11,193 nt of DNA from DASYQV01 sp036005125 (GTDB lineage: Bacteria > Acidobacteriota > Vicinamibacteria > Vicinamibacterales > UBA2999). The stretch covers positions 1-11,193 of the forward strand of contig DASYQV010000068.1 of NCBI GenBank assembly GCA_036005125.1, in the 5' to 3' direction. The notes beneath the pieces were generated by a model. The model had not been told where the DNA came from. It ran no database searches and saw only the letters and a program-made list of their open reading frames with translations. A program made the position numbers and the translations under genes. Below, piece after piece: positions 1-6,166 of this stretch; position 1 is the first letter of the stretch, and every line of letters starts with the position of its first letter.

Positions 1-95
1 AAACATGCTCGGCGGTCTCAGCGAGCTCGGCGTTAAAACCCCCTCCGCGGACTCCGCTGACGCTGCGCGCCCGGGTCGCACGGGCGCCACCGGCC
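1..95. repeat. Intergenic end with partial copy of a dispersed repeat
   Basis: No gene is supported here; this is the 3' flank of the leftward operon. Positions 15-28 (gtctcagcgagctc) are identical to 10804-10817, and the surrounding cgttaaaac and ctccgcgg text resembles the palindromic repeats at 3670-3700, 3736-4006 and 10593-10840. It therefore looks like a fragment of the same dispersed non-coding repeat family. No hairpin with a T-tract that would act as an intrinsic terminator for the operon was seen. The repeat may continue beyond the window edge. Confidence 0.5.
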
Positions 96-1247
96 TCAAC
101 GCGTGCTCGAACGCGACTTCGAGCTCGATCTCTCCTCCGCCCGCGCGCCGGCCAGCATGGCCGTCAGCGCGTAATTACCTTCATAACAGGCGGACTCATA
201 AATCTGGTTCTTCCGCCCATCCTCCCGCATGAGGATGACCTCCATCGTCCACGGGCGCTCGTACATGTTCGGCTTGTCGACCGTGACCTCGTACTTCAGG
301 TCATCCGCGGACGTCCGGGTCAGGCGCTCGATCAGGTGCAGCTTTTCGTCGCTCACGCCCCGGTAGGCCGTCTGGTTCGTGAAGTTGGTCGTATCGATCA
401 CGAGCGTGTCGCCCTCCCAGTGACCGACCGAATCCCCCAGCCACAAGCGGGTCGTCGCCGACAGGTGCGGACGTCCATCGAGCGGAACGGTGCGATACGC
501 GCCGCCCTCGTGGCCGGCCTCGTAATACCAAGTGATGTACCCCGGCGTCTGCACGATGCGCGTGATCCCGCAGAGGCCACCGATGCACGGCAGGATGATT
601 CCGCGACACCGCTCCAGGTTGTTCCGATCCTCGGGATTGTCGTTGGTGCGACCGGCAAGGTCCAGACCAGGGAGCAGCTGGCCGCCCGCGCCCTTTCCCT
701 TGCCTCCGGATCTCGCGTACGTGATCCGTCTGCCGTCGACACCGAGCAGCGGTTGCCGGTCGCCGCTTTCCGTGGCCTCACCAAAACGCGCCTCGGCGCT
801 CGCGGCCCGGAGTTTCTTGCCTTCCTCGGTAAGCGGCGGCAGCTTGCCGTCGGGCGGATCGACGATCATCGCGGTTCGCTTCGACCGCATGTACTTCGTT
901 CCGTTGCCGGTTGAAAAGATGTTGTTGTATGCGCCTTCAACGTCTTCAGGCGTTCCCGTCTTCGCGCGGACGTCTCGACCTTCCCCGGCCACGTTCTGAG
1001 CCTGCTTCTCGATCGCCGCGACTTCCTCGTCAGTGAGGAATTCCTTGTTCGCGAACTTTGCCGGCCGCTCGAGCGGCGCCATCACCTTGCTGTTCCAGAT
1101 GCCCTGCAGATCCGGCTTGCCCCACGGCGTGCGCGGCGCCGGGGAGCTCGTACCGGTGCCTTGCGCCTGCATGCGATCGTGCACGACATACACGCCGCCG
1201 ACCACCATCGTCAGTATCACCACGCGTGCTATATGACGACCCTTCAT
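96..1247 (-). CDS. Exported protein, long form of the P-R-T-x-G-K-P-D-L-x-G-I-W family (383 aa)
   Basis: Function is unknown; the protein is probably periplasmic or membrane-anchored. Residues 7-27 form a hydrophobic N-terminal segment ending in Q-A-Q, fitting a signal peptide or anchor. The family hallmark PRTPWGKPDLQGIW is at residues 38-51. It is followed by MIVDPPDGKLPPL (127-139), a Cys-rich stretch with C214, C221 and C226, GDSVGHWEGDTLVIDTT (271-287) and ACYEGNYALTAML (353-365). All of these except the extra cysteines recur in the 350-aa protein at 6167-7219, so the two are clear paralogues. Residues 155-205 hold a Gly/Lys-rich insertion that the paralogue lacks. The ATG is preceded by a GGGGGAGAG ribosome site at 1255-1263. 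It is the last gene of the leftward set, 102 bp after the hydrolase, and may also have its own weak promoter. The Ser/Arg-rich tail after residue 373 looks unstructured. The gene call is firm; the role is not known. Confidence 0.9.
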   Translation of the reverse strand: MKGRHIARVVILTMVVGGVYVVHDRMQAQGTGTSSPAPRTPWGKPDLQGIWNSKVMAPLERPAKFANKEFLTDEEVAAIEKQAQNVAGEGRDVRAKTGTPEDVEGAYNNIFSTGNGTKYMRSKRTAMIVDPPDGKLPPLTEEGKKLRAASAEARFGEATESGDRQPLLGVDGRRITYARSGGKGKGAGGQLLPGLDLAGRTNDNPEDRNNLERCRGIILPCIGGLCGITRIVQTPGYITWYYEAGHEGGAYRTVPLDGRPHLSATTRLWLGDSVGHWEGDTLVIDTTNFTNQTAYRGVSDEKLHLIERLTRTSADDLKYEVTVDKPNMYERPWTMEVILMREDGRKNQIYESACYEGNYALTAMLAGARAEERSSSKSRSSTR

Positions 1248-1349
1248 TGCTCAGCTCTCCCCCTTTTGGACCTACATATTATTACTCGCGGTCTACCTCC
1301 CAAATCTCCTGAACGCCCTGTGGATTCCAGATTCAAGCAGCTCCAGTCT
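1248..1349 (-). promoter_or_regulatory. Possible internal promoter, AT-rich -10-like element
   Basis: This 102-bp gap is much longer than the other gaps in the leftward operon (23 bp each). On the minus strand it contains TAATAATAT at about 1276-1284, conspicuous in GC-rich DNA and a fair -10 match. No convincing -35 lies at the expected distance: TTTGGG at 1299-1304 is the best and matches poorly. It could let the 383-aa gene be expressed partly independently of the hydrolase. No terminator hairpin was found. Confidence 0.25.
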
Positions 1350-2267
1350 CTAGGCCACGCCGGCTGCCTGACCTGTCCGCTCCCTAACGAATTCGCCGAT
1401 GCGCTCGCAGGCCTGCCGGGCCTCGGGCAGGAACGTACCGAACGCGTGCCAGACGTGGATCATGTCCGGCCATTCCTCGAGGGTCACGTCGACTCCCGCT
1501 GCCTTCGCACGTTCGGCGAGCCGGCGTGCGTCGTCCAGCAACGTCTCGGACGTACCCACCTGGATGAGCAGCGGTGGCAGGCCGTGCAAATCGGCATATA
1601 TGGGCGCGGCGAGCGGCGTCCGAGGATCCTGATCGCCGAGGTACGCCTGCGCCATACCGAACACGAGATCCTTCTTCACGAGGGGATCGCGCCCGTCGTT
1701 GGCCGTCATCGATTCGCCGATTCCCTCCAGGTCGACCCAGGGCGAGATGCACACGCCCGCGGCAGGGACCGGCAACCCGGCATCGCGCGCCGCGACGATG
1801 GTGGCGACGGTGAGACCACCGCCGGCCGAGTCACCGGCCACGACGATCTCCTCGGGCCGCACGCCCTGGTCCAGCAGCCCGCGATACACGCTCACCGCAT
1901 CGTCGACGGCTGCGGGATGCGGATTCTCAGGAGCGAGCCGATAATCCACCGCGAGCGCGCGGGCCTGGGCCGCGCGGGCGATCCGGGGAACCATGTCCCG
2001 GTACTCGGCAGGCGACCCGATGACGTACCCGCCGCCGTGGACGTAAAGCAGCGTACGGTTCCCCACCGCGTTCGGCGGCGTCATCCGCTCGCATGGAACA
2101 CCGTTGACGGTCACTGCCTCGATGATGACATCGGCGGCCGGCTGCTGATACCGCCGCATGATCTTGCTGTAAGCCGCCCGCTGCTCGCCGGGCGTTTGAA
2201 TGGCTGCCAACTCCTGAAGCATCCCCTGCTGAACAGCGATCGCCTGGTCGAGCTCTTTGCTGGCCAT
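1350..2267 (-). CDS. Alpha/beta-hydrolase, bacterial family IV (HSL-like) esterase/lipase
   Basis: Predicted carboxylester hydrolase of 305 aa, the usual length for the family. The oxyanion-hole motif HGGG is at residues 77-80 and the nucleophile elbow GDSAGG at 145-150, giving Ser147 as nucleophile. The catalytic histidine is most likely His271 in DMIHVWHAF. The acid lies in the SETLLDDARRLAERA region (240-254). Glu241 falls where many relatives have the Asp of DPLRD, with Asp245 and Asp246 nearby, so the identity of the acid is uncertain. No signal peptide is visible, so it should act in the cytoplasm, unlike its exported operon partners. The ATG has a strong GAGGTGAG site a few bases upstream. 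It lies 23 bp after the DUF6152-like gene, consistent with cotranscription. Short-chain esters are the typical substrates of the family; the true substrate cannot be read from sequence. Confidence 0.93.
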   Translation of the reverse strand: MASKELDQAIAVQQGMLQELAAIQTPGEQRAAYSKIMRRYQQPAADVIIEAVTVNGVPCERMTPPNAVGNRTLLYVHGGGYVIGSPAEYRDMVPRIARAAQARALAVDYRLAPENPHPAAVDDAVSVYRGLLDQGVRPEEIVVAGDSAGGGLTVATIVAARDAGLPVPAAGVCISPWVDLEGIGESMTANDGRDPLVKKDLVFGMAQAYLGDQDPRTPLAAPIYADLHGLPPLLIQVGTSETLLDDARRLAERAKAAGVDVTLEEWPDMIHVWHAFGTFLPEARQACERIGEFVRERTGQAAGVA

Positions 2268-2290
2268 GTCCGCTCACCTCTTCGCTGGAT

Positions 2291-2683
2291 TTATTGTCCT
2301 TGACTTGACGCGGCGAATAACCGCTGGCCGGTGCCGGCCAATATCACGGTCGTTGCATTGCCGATGCTTTTCCCCGTCCTGGCCTGGAAGCCGTCTACCG
2401 TGACGACATCCCCTGGTTTCATCGAGTTCCGTGTCCACCCTGCCCTCAGAAGCCCGTTCGGACCTCCCATCTCCATGGCCCAGTTCGTGACCTTGCCAGC
2501 TTCGTCCTTGACGTCGATATAGAACCACACGTGCGGGTTGGCCCACTCGATTTTCGTGACGGTCCCGGTCACCTTGACGGGCTTGCTGGAGTCGAACTCC
2601 GCCGCAAACGAGTGATGCGCACGCGCCGGCACCGCGGCGGCGAGCAACCCGAGACCGACGACAACCGCAAATCTCGTTCTCAT
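2291..2683 (-). CDS. Exported DUF6152-like small protein (130 aa), copy 1
   Basis: Function unknown. A signal peptide (residues 1-22) ends in the signal peptidase I motif A-R-A directly before HHSFAAEFD, so the mature protein would begin His-His. A third conserved histidine sits in NPHVWFYIDVKD (His51). The remainder is beta-rich, with G-T-V-T-K-I-E-W and GDVVTVDGF stretches that would suit a small beta-barrel; that fold is my inference. It is a clear paralogue of the 141-aa protein at 7254-7679. The start at 2683 was chosen over an in-frame one at 2746 because it is preceded by GGAGGGA at 2690-2696 and begins the signal peptide exactly as in the paralogue. The upstream start would overlap the preceding gene. 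Gaps to both operon neighbours are 23 bp. Assignment to DUF6152 is from memory of the AHHSF...NPH-W-F pattern. Confidence 0.9.
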   Translation of the reverse strand: MRTRFAVVVGLGLLAAAVPARAHHSFAAEFDSSKPVKVTGTVTKIEWANPHVWFYIDVKDEAGKVTNWAMEMGGPNGLLRAGWTRNSMKPGDVVTVDGFQARTGKSIGNATTVILAGTGQRLFAASSQGQ

Positions 2684-2706
2684 GGCCGTCCCTCCACAGC
2701 AACGGA

Positions 2707-3489
2707 CTATTTCGGAATCGTGTCGAAGTATTTGTTGTTCTCGCACACCCAGTCCAGCAACTCGGTGTCCGGCATCAGCTCCCAGCCGAACGACACCGTC
2801 CAGGGCTTCAGGTATGCCTTCGGATCGTCAATCGTGATCTCGACAGCCATGTGACCGAAGTCGATCCGGCGGAACCGCTCGATGATGCGCAGTGCGTCAC
2901 TGTGAGGGTGGCCTGAATCATCGAGCCATGTCTTCTCGTGATTCCCCACCGTATTGACGACCAGCACGTCGCCCTCCCACTTACCTACGGAGTATCCGAA
3001 CCATGCAGGCTCGGGCTCCGTTGGCACGGAGCGCCCATCGGTGTGGATCTGTCGAAACGAGTGGTAGGCCTCGTACAGCATCACGATCACTCCAGGCGTC
3101 TGGATGACCTTTCGTGGCGTGACGTGCGTATCGAAGTCGGTCACGCTATGCGGGAGGCAGGTTGCGCTCGGTCGGTCCCGGCCGTGGTTCGCCACGCGCT
3201 CCTTGTACATCCGCTCGGCCCATGGCTGCATCGGAACCTCGATGCCGTCAGCGGCGAGGTTCGCCAGATACTTCCCCGTAGGGGTCTTCCAGATTCCGGA
3301 GAAATCGGGCTTTCCATCTGCTGTTCTCGGAGCGGGCGCCTTGAGATTGGGTTTTCCATCAGGCAGGCGCGGAATCGCCGGGTCCGGAATCGTCAGCCAC
3401 TGGGCGTGTGTCGTGACCACGGAAACGACCAGCGTAACGGCCGCAGCGAGCGCGAAGCGCGCGGGTCGGGTCAGAATTCGGTTCCTCAT
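2707..3489 (-). CDS. Exported protein, short form of the D-G-K-P-D-x-x-G-I-W family (260 aa)
   Basis: Function unknown; predicted periplasmic. The signal peptide covers about residues 1-30 (basic start, hydrophobic 12-26, T-H-A-Q near the cleavage site). The hallmark is partly doubled: PDGKPNLKAP at 43-52, then PRTADGKPDFSGIW at 54-67. Further on are C111 in CLPH, VIQTPGVIVMLYE (128-140), YSVGKWEGDVLVV (166-178), HSDALRIIERF (196-206) and ITIDDPKAYLKPW (218-230). These blocks align well with the 266-aa protein at 5344-6144 and less closely with the two long members (96-1247 and 6167-7219), so four relatives lie in this window. The ATG has GAGGAG at 3497-3502. It is the first gene of the leftward operon, about 95 nt downstream of the predicted transcription start. 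The many conserved Trp, His and Cys residues would suit ligand binding or catalysis, but I cannot assign an activity. Confidence 0.9.
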   Translation of the reverse strand: MRNRILTRPARFALAAAVTLVVSVVTTHAQWLTIPDPAIPRLPDGKPNLKAPAPRTADGKPDFSGIWKTPTGKYLANLAADGIEVPMQPWAERMYKERVANHGRDRPSATCLPHSVTDFDTHVTPRKVIQTPGVIVMLYEAYHSFRQIHTDGRSVPTEPEPAWFGYSVGKWEGDVLVVNTVGNHEKTWLDDSGHPHSDALRIIERFRRIDFGHMAVEITIDDPKAYLKPWTVSFGWELMPDTELLDWVCENNKYFDTIPK

Positions 3490-3591
3490 CGCACAACTCC
3501 TCGCCAGGAACCTCGACGTTCGCCCGAATCACACAACCCGGCAGGCGGGGTCCAGGCATATCGGTCCGATCAGGTCGAACGTGCGGTGCTG

Positions 3592-3619
3592 ATTATGCTC
3601 GATTACGCGGGTCGGTCAA
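3592..3619 (-). promoter_or_regulatory. Predicted sigma70-type promoter of the leftward operon
   Basis: Read on the minus strand: TTGACC (3619-3614), a 16-bp spacer, then CATAAT (3597-3592). Transcription would start near 3585, leaving a leader of about 95 nt before the ATG at 3489. The match is good for this GC-rich context. Placement upstream of a leftward gene, in a divergent spacer, supports it. Confidence 0.6.
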
Positions 3620-3668
3620 CCGGCAAAAGCTCACAACACCGGGAAAAGCTCACCGGGACAAGCTCGCC
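3620..3668. repeat. Three imperfect direct repeats abutting the -35 box
   Basis: Copies at 3620-3634 (ccggcaaaagctcac), 3639-3653 (ccgggaaaagctcac) and 3653-3668 (ccgggacaagctcgcc) share the core ccgg-n-a-n-aagctc. Spacing is uneven (19 then 14 bp). They lie immediately upstream of the predicted -35 box of the leftward operon, where an activator or other regulator would bind. The regulator role is inference; the repeats are directly visible. Confidence 0.55.
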
Positions 3669-3735
3669 AAGCTCTCCGCGTGCTCGGCGTTTGAATTAAC
3701 AGGCAGCTGAAATTCCCGGGGACTTGAGACTCCTC

Positions 3736-4006
3736 TGATTCAACGGCTCACGGCTCACGCAGAGACCGCAGGGGCGCGGAGGAATCGGATGATTCGACGT
3801 TGTTCAGCGCCGTTCGACTGGTCGGCCTGCAGAGCAGGCCGACCGCGCAGGGGACGAGAGCGCGACGACAAACGGCGCAGTCATCAATCGCCGCTTGTCG
3901 TCGCGCTCTCGTCTCCTGTGCGGCGCTTTCGGCGGCCAGTCGAACGGCATCCTCGGCGTCTCCGCGTTCTCCGCGTGTATCCGTGACAGGAGAATCAGTT
4001 GAATCA
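3736..4006. repeat. 271-bp palindromic element, long branched hairpin (MITE/REP-like)
   Basis: The ends are inverted copies tgattcaac (3736-3744) and gttgaatca (3998-4006). Inside them gccgttcgactgg (3809-3821) is perfectly inverted at 3936-3948. The core arms 3843-3877 and 3889-3923 pair almost completely around an 11-nt loop at 3878-3888, with only isolated mismatches or G:T pairs. The left arm also holds a perfect 9-bp hairpin of its own (tcggcctgc / gcaggccga, 3822-3842). The outer zones have an alternating cgcggag/ctccgcg texture shared with 1-60, 3670-3700 and 10593-10840. No coding potential is credible: a 237-aa minus-strand frame across it is a by-product. It may be a non-autonomous mobile element or a structured regulatory or terminator region between the divergent operons. 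No transposase is present, and no clear target-site duplication was identified. Confidence 0.7.
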
Positions 4007-4059
4007 CGATGTTCCGTCGTTCTCGCTCTAACAATCGTCTCCGAGGGCTCGTCCCCAAT

Positions 4060-4090
4060 TTGACAAACCGTACTCGCCCGGCGCAATGAT
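4060..4090 (+). promoter_or_regulatory. Candidate promoter of the PAL-like gene
   Basis: A perfect -35 hexamer TTGACA is at 4060-4065. The best -10 is AATGAT at 4085-4090, after a 19-bp spacer, which is longer than ideal and only a partial match. The position, 28 bp before the GTG start, is sensible. The -35 is strong and the -10 is weak, so an activator may be needed. Confidence 0.4.
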
Positions 4091-4117
4091 CTGATCCCCT
4101 CATCAGGAGGATTCGCC

Positions 4118-5227
4118 GTGAACAGAAGCTGTCGCCTCGCAATCGGCGCGGGTGCGCTCGGTCTCATCGCCATTCTCCTGGCGCAGTCGCCGGGACGGGC
4201 GCAGCACACCTCGGCGACCGACACGGGACCGTACGAGGTCGTCGAGAACTGGCCGCAGCCGCTCCATCCGGATTGGACGTGGGGAAGGACCGGCGGCATC
4301 TGGGCCGAGTCGCCCGATCGCGTATACGTGGTGCAGAACGGCGAGCTGCCGATGCTTCCCAGTCGAACGAAGCCGGATGGGACGCCTGCGCGCGACGCGG
4401 TGGCCTTGGAAAAAGACCACCGGCCGGAACACCGCTTCCTGATCTTCGATCGCCGCGGCAAGCTCGTCTCGTCATGGGAGCAGCACGATCACCTCTTCAT
4501 CTGGCCGCACAGCGTGAAGGTCAATCCCTACGACCCGGAGCGGCACGTCTGGGTCATCGACGGGAGGTCCGGAGAGAGCGCGGAGCAGGTCTTCAAGTTC
4601 ACGCGCGACGGCAGGCTCGTCATGCGGCTCGGAGAGTACAAGGTGGCCGGCATCGATCGGACGCACTTTGGCGGACCGACCGACATCGCGTTCCTGCCGG
4701 GCGGCGACTTCTTCGTCACCGACGGGTACAAGAACGGACGCGTCGTCAGGTTTTCGAAGGACGGCAGGTACTTGAGCGAGTTCGGCAGGCGCGGCAGCGG
4801 TCCCGGCGAGTTCAACACGGTGCACGCGATCGCCATCGACGCCCAGGGTCGTCTCTTCGTCGCCGACCGCGAAAACCGGCGGATTCAGGTCTTCGACCAG
4901 AACGGCAAATATCTGTACGAGTTCGGCGGCACGCGCTCCAACACACTCCTCATCGCGAAGGATCAGACCCTCTGGGCGTCGAACAGCGACGGGAAAGTCC
5001 ATGAAATCGTCAAGTTCAGCCTCGACGGGAAAATCCTGGATCGATGGGGAACGTGGGGTGCCAACCCCGGCCAGCTCTGGGGAGTGCACGCGTTCAGCAC
5101 CGATGGCGAGGGCAATCTGTACACGGCAGAGGTGTATGGCGGGCGCGCGCAGAAGTTCCGTCCCAGGCAGGGCGCCGATCCGGCGCGCATCGTCGGCTTG
5201 CCCTTTATCCTCCCGGCCACGCCGTGA
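4118..5227 (+). CDS. Exported NHL beta-propeller, peptidyl-alpha-hydroxyglycine alpha-amidating lyase-like
   Basis: A 369-aa protein with signal peptide (1-29, ending G-R-A-Q) and a six-bladed-propeller-type body. It resembles the PAL lyase domain, which releases glyoxylate from C-terminal alpha-hydroxyglycine to leave an amide. Three histidines line up with the PAL zinc ligands: H131 in WPHSV, H236 in TVHAIAI, H324 in GVHAF. The catalytic-site residues also have equivalents: Y204 in DGYKNGRVVRF and R251 in ADRENRRIQVF. One difference is A325 where PAL has the calcium-binding Asp after the last His. NHL-type repeats are visible at about 187-225, 231-268 and 318-348. The start is GTG at 4118, with AGGAGG at 4105-4110. 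No copper monooxygenase partner (PHM) is nearby, so the substrate need not be a peptide; lyase chemistry is inferred, not shown. A non-enzymatic propeller role is the alternative. Confidence 0.9.
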   Translation: MNRSCRLAIGAGALGLIAILLAQSPGRAQHTSATDTGPYEVVENWPQPLHPDWTWGRTGGIWAESPDRVYVVQNGELPMLPSRTKPDGTPARDAVALEKDHRPEHRFLIFDRRGKLVSSWEQHDHLFIWPHSVKVNPYDPERHVWVIDGRSGESAEQVFKFTRDGRLVMRLGEYKVAGIDRTHFGGPTDIAFLPGGDFFVTDGYKNGRVVRFSKDGRYLSEFGRRGSGPGEFNTVHAIAIDAQGRLFVADRENRRIQVFDQNGKYLYEFGGTRSNTLLIAKDQTLWASNSDGKVHEIVKFSLDGKILDRWGTWGANPGQLWGVHAFSTDGEGNLYTAEVYGGRAQKFRPRQGADPARIVGLPFILPATP

Positions 5228-5238
5228 CCCGTTCACGC

Positions 5239-5266
5239 TTGACAACCCCTGCGGCGTACCAATAAT
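5239..5266 (+). promoter_or_regulatory. Strong sigma70-type promoter
   Basis: TTGACA (5239-5244, consensus), a 16-bp spacer, then AATAAT (5261-5266, five of six). It lies in the 116-bp gap after the PAL-like gene, giving a leader of about 70 nt before the ATG at 5344. It suggests that the 266-aa, 350-aa and DUF6152-like genes can be transcribed as a separate unit from the PAL-like gene. Confidence 0.65.
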
Positions 5267-5343
5267 CGGTGCTGTCGCGATCGGCCGGCTTCGCTTTTCT
5301 TGTGTCCGAGGTCAGGAACATCACGGGTTTACGAGGGAGACCG

Positions 5344-6144
5344 ATGCGGAATCAGTTCACGGGCGTGATGATGATCGTGGCGAGCCTCTGCCTGGGTGTG
5401 ACGACGGCCAGTGCTCAGGCGCCGTATCGGGCGCCGCGTACCGGGGATGGCAAGCCCAATCTGAACGGGATTTGGCAGGCGCTCAACAGCGCCCACTGGG
5501 ACATCGAGGCCCACGCGGCGGCACCGGGACTGATCAAGGAGCTCGGTGCGAGCAATGCCATTCCTGGCGGCGCCGGCATCGTGGAGGGCGAGATTCCCTA
5601 TAAGCTTGAGGCACTCGCCAGAAAGAAAGAGAACGCTGCGAACCGGCTGAAGCTGGATCCGGAGATCAAGTGTTACCTGCCGGGCGTGCCGCGGGCCACG
5701 TACATGCCGTATCCTTTTCAGATTATCCAGAGCCCGAAGCACATTATGATCCTGCATGAGTTCGCGAGCGCCGTCCGCACCATCTACATGGACGACCACA
5801 AGGAGGCGCCCGCCGACAGTTGGATGGGATGGTCGAACGGACACTGGGAGGGGGAAACGCTGGTCGTGGATACCACCGGCTTCCTTGATTCAACGTGGTT
5901 CGACCGGGCGGGCAATTACCACAGCGACGCGCTCCACGTGATCGAGCGCTTCACCTCACGCAGCCCGGACACGCTGATGTACGAGGTCACGATCGAGGAT
6001 CCAAAAGTGTTCACGCGGCCCTGGAAGATGAGCATGCCGCTCTATCGCCACGTCGAAAGAAACGCCCAGCTCATGGAATTCAGGTGCGTGGAATTTGTCG
6101 AGGACTTGTTGTACGGGCATCTCCGCAAGCCGTCGAGCAAGTGA
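5344..6144 (+). CDS. Exported protein, short form of the D-G-K-P-N-L-x-G-I-W family (266 aa)
   Basis: Function unknown; paralogue of the 260-aa protein at 2707-3489. The signal peptide covers residues 1-26 (hydrophobic 8-22, cleavage after A-S-A-Q-A). The hallmark PRTGDGKPNLNGIW is at 31-44. It is followed by C110 in KCYLPGVP, FQIIQSPKHIMILHE (125-139), GWSNGHWEGETLVVDTT (152-168), HSDALHVIERF (183-193) and VTIEDPKVFTRPW (205-217). Compared with the paralogue it has about 30 extra residues between the hallmark and the Cys, and a different C-terminus. ATG 5344 was chosen because it has GAGGGAGA at 5332-5339 and starts a clean signal peptide. An in-frame GTG at 5269 would fall on the predicted transcription start and put 25 unrelated residues before the signal peptide. 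It is the first gene after the strong promoter and lies 22 bp before the next gene. Confidence 0.9.
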   Translation: MRNQFTGVMMIVASLCLGVTTASAQAPYRAPRTGDGKPNLNGIWQALNSAHWDIEAHAAAPGLIKELGASNAIPGGAGIVEGEIPYKLEALARKKENAANRLKLDPEIKCYLPGVPRATYMPYPFQIIQSPKHIMILHEFASAVRTIYMDDHKEAPADSWMGWSNGHWEGETLVVDTTGFLDSTWFDRAGNYHSDALHVIERFTSRSPDTLMYEVTIEDPKVFTRPWKMSMPLYRHVERNAQLMEFRCVEFVEDLLYGHLRKPSSK

Positions 6145-6166
6145 AGACGTGAAAGGGAGATTTCAG

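Larger units (their letters stand above)
3490..4117. other. 628-bp divergent intergenic region, no gene
   Basis: This spacer separates the leftward and rightward secretory operons. From left to right it holds the leftward leader and promoter, three direct repeats, a repeat fragment at about 3670-3700 (ctccgcgtgctcggcgtttgaattaac is split here by mention only of its position), the 271-bp palindrome and the rightward promoter region. No open frame has a ribosome site or recognisable protein similarity. Confidence 0.7.

Noticed and set aside
1161..2303. Plus-strand open frame of 380 codons
   Set aside because: It is antisense to the hydrolase, which has a full HGGG/GDSAGG signature; no motif or ribosome site supports the plus frame.
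2684..2746. Upstream ATG start for DUF6152-like copy 1
   Set aside because: It would overlap the preceding gene and displace the signal peptide; ATG 2683 has GGAGGGA upstream and matches the start of copy 2.
3620..3668. CRISPR array
   Set aside because: Only three short imperfect repeats with spacing too small for spacers, and no cas genes nearby.
3736..4006. tRNA or other known structured RNA gene
   Set aside because: The hairpin arms are far longer than a tRNA and no anticodon, T-loop or known riboswitch pattern was recognised.
3748..4461. Minus-strand open frame of 237 codons over the palindromic element
   Set aside because: It overlaps the PAL-like gene antisense and translates repeat sequence; no ribosome site and no family resemblance.
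5269..5343. Upstream GTG start for the 266-aa protein
   Set aside because: It lies at the predicted transcription start and would bury the signal peptide; ATG 5344 has a clear ribosome site.
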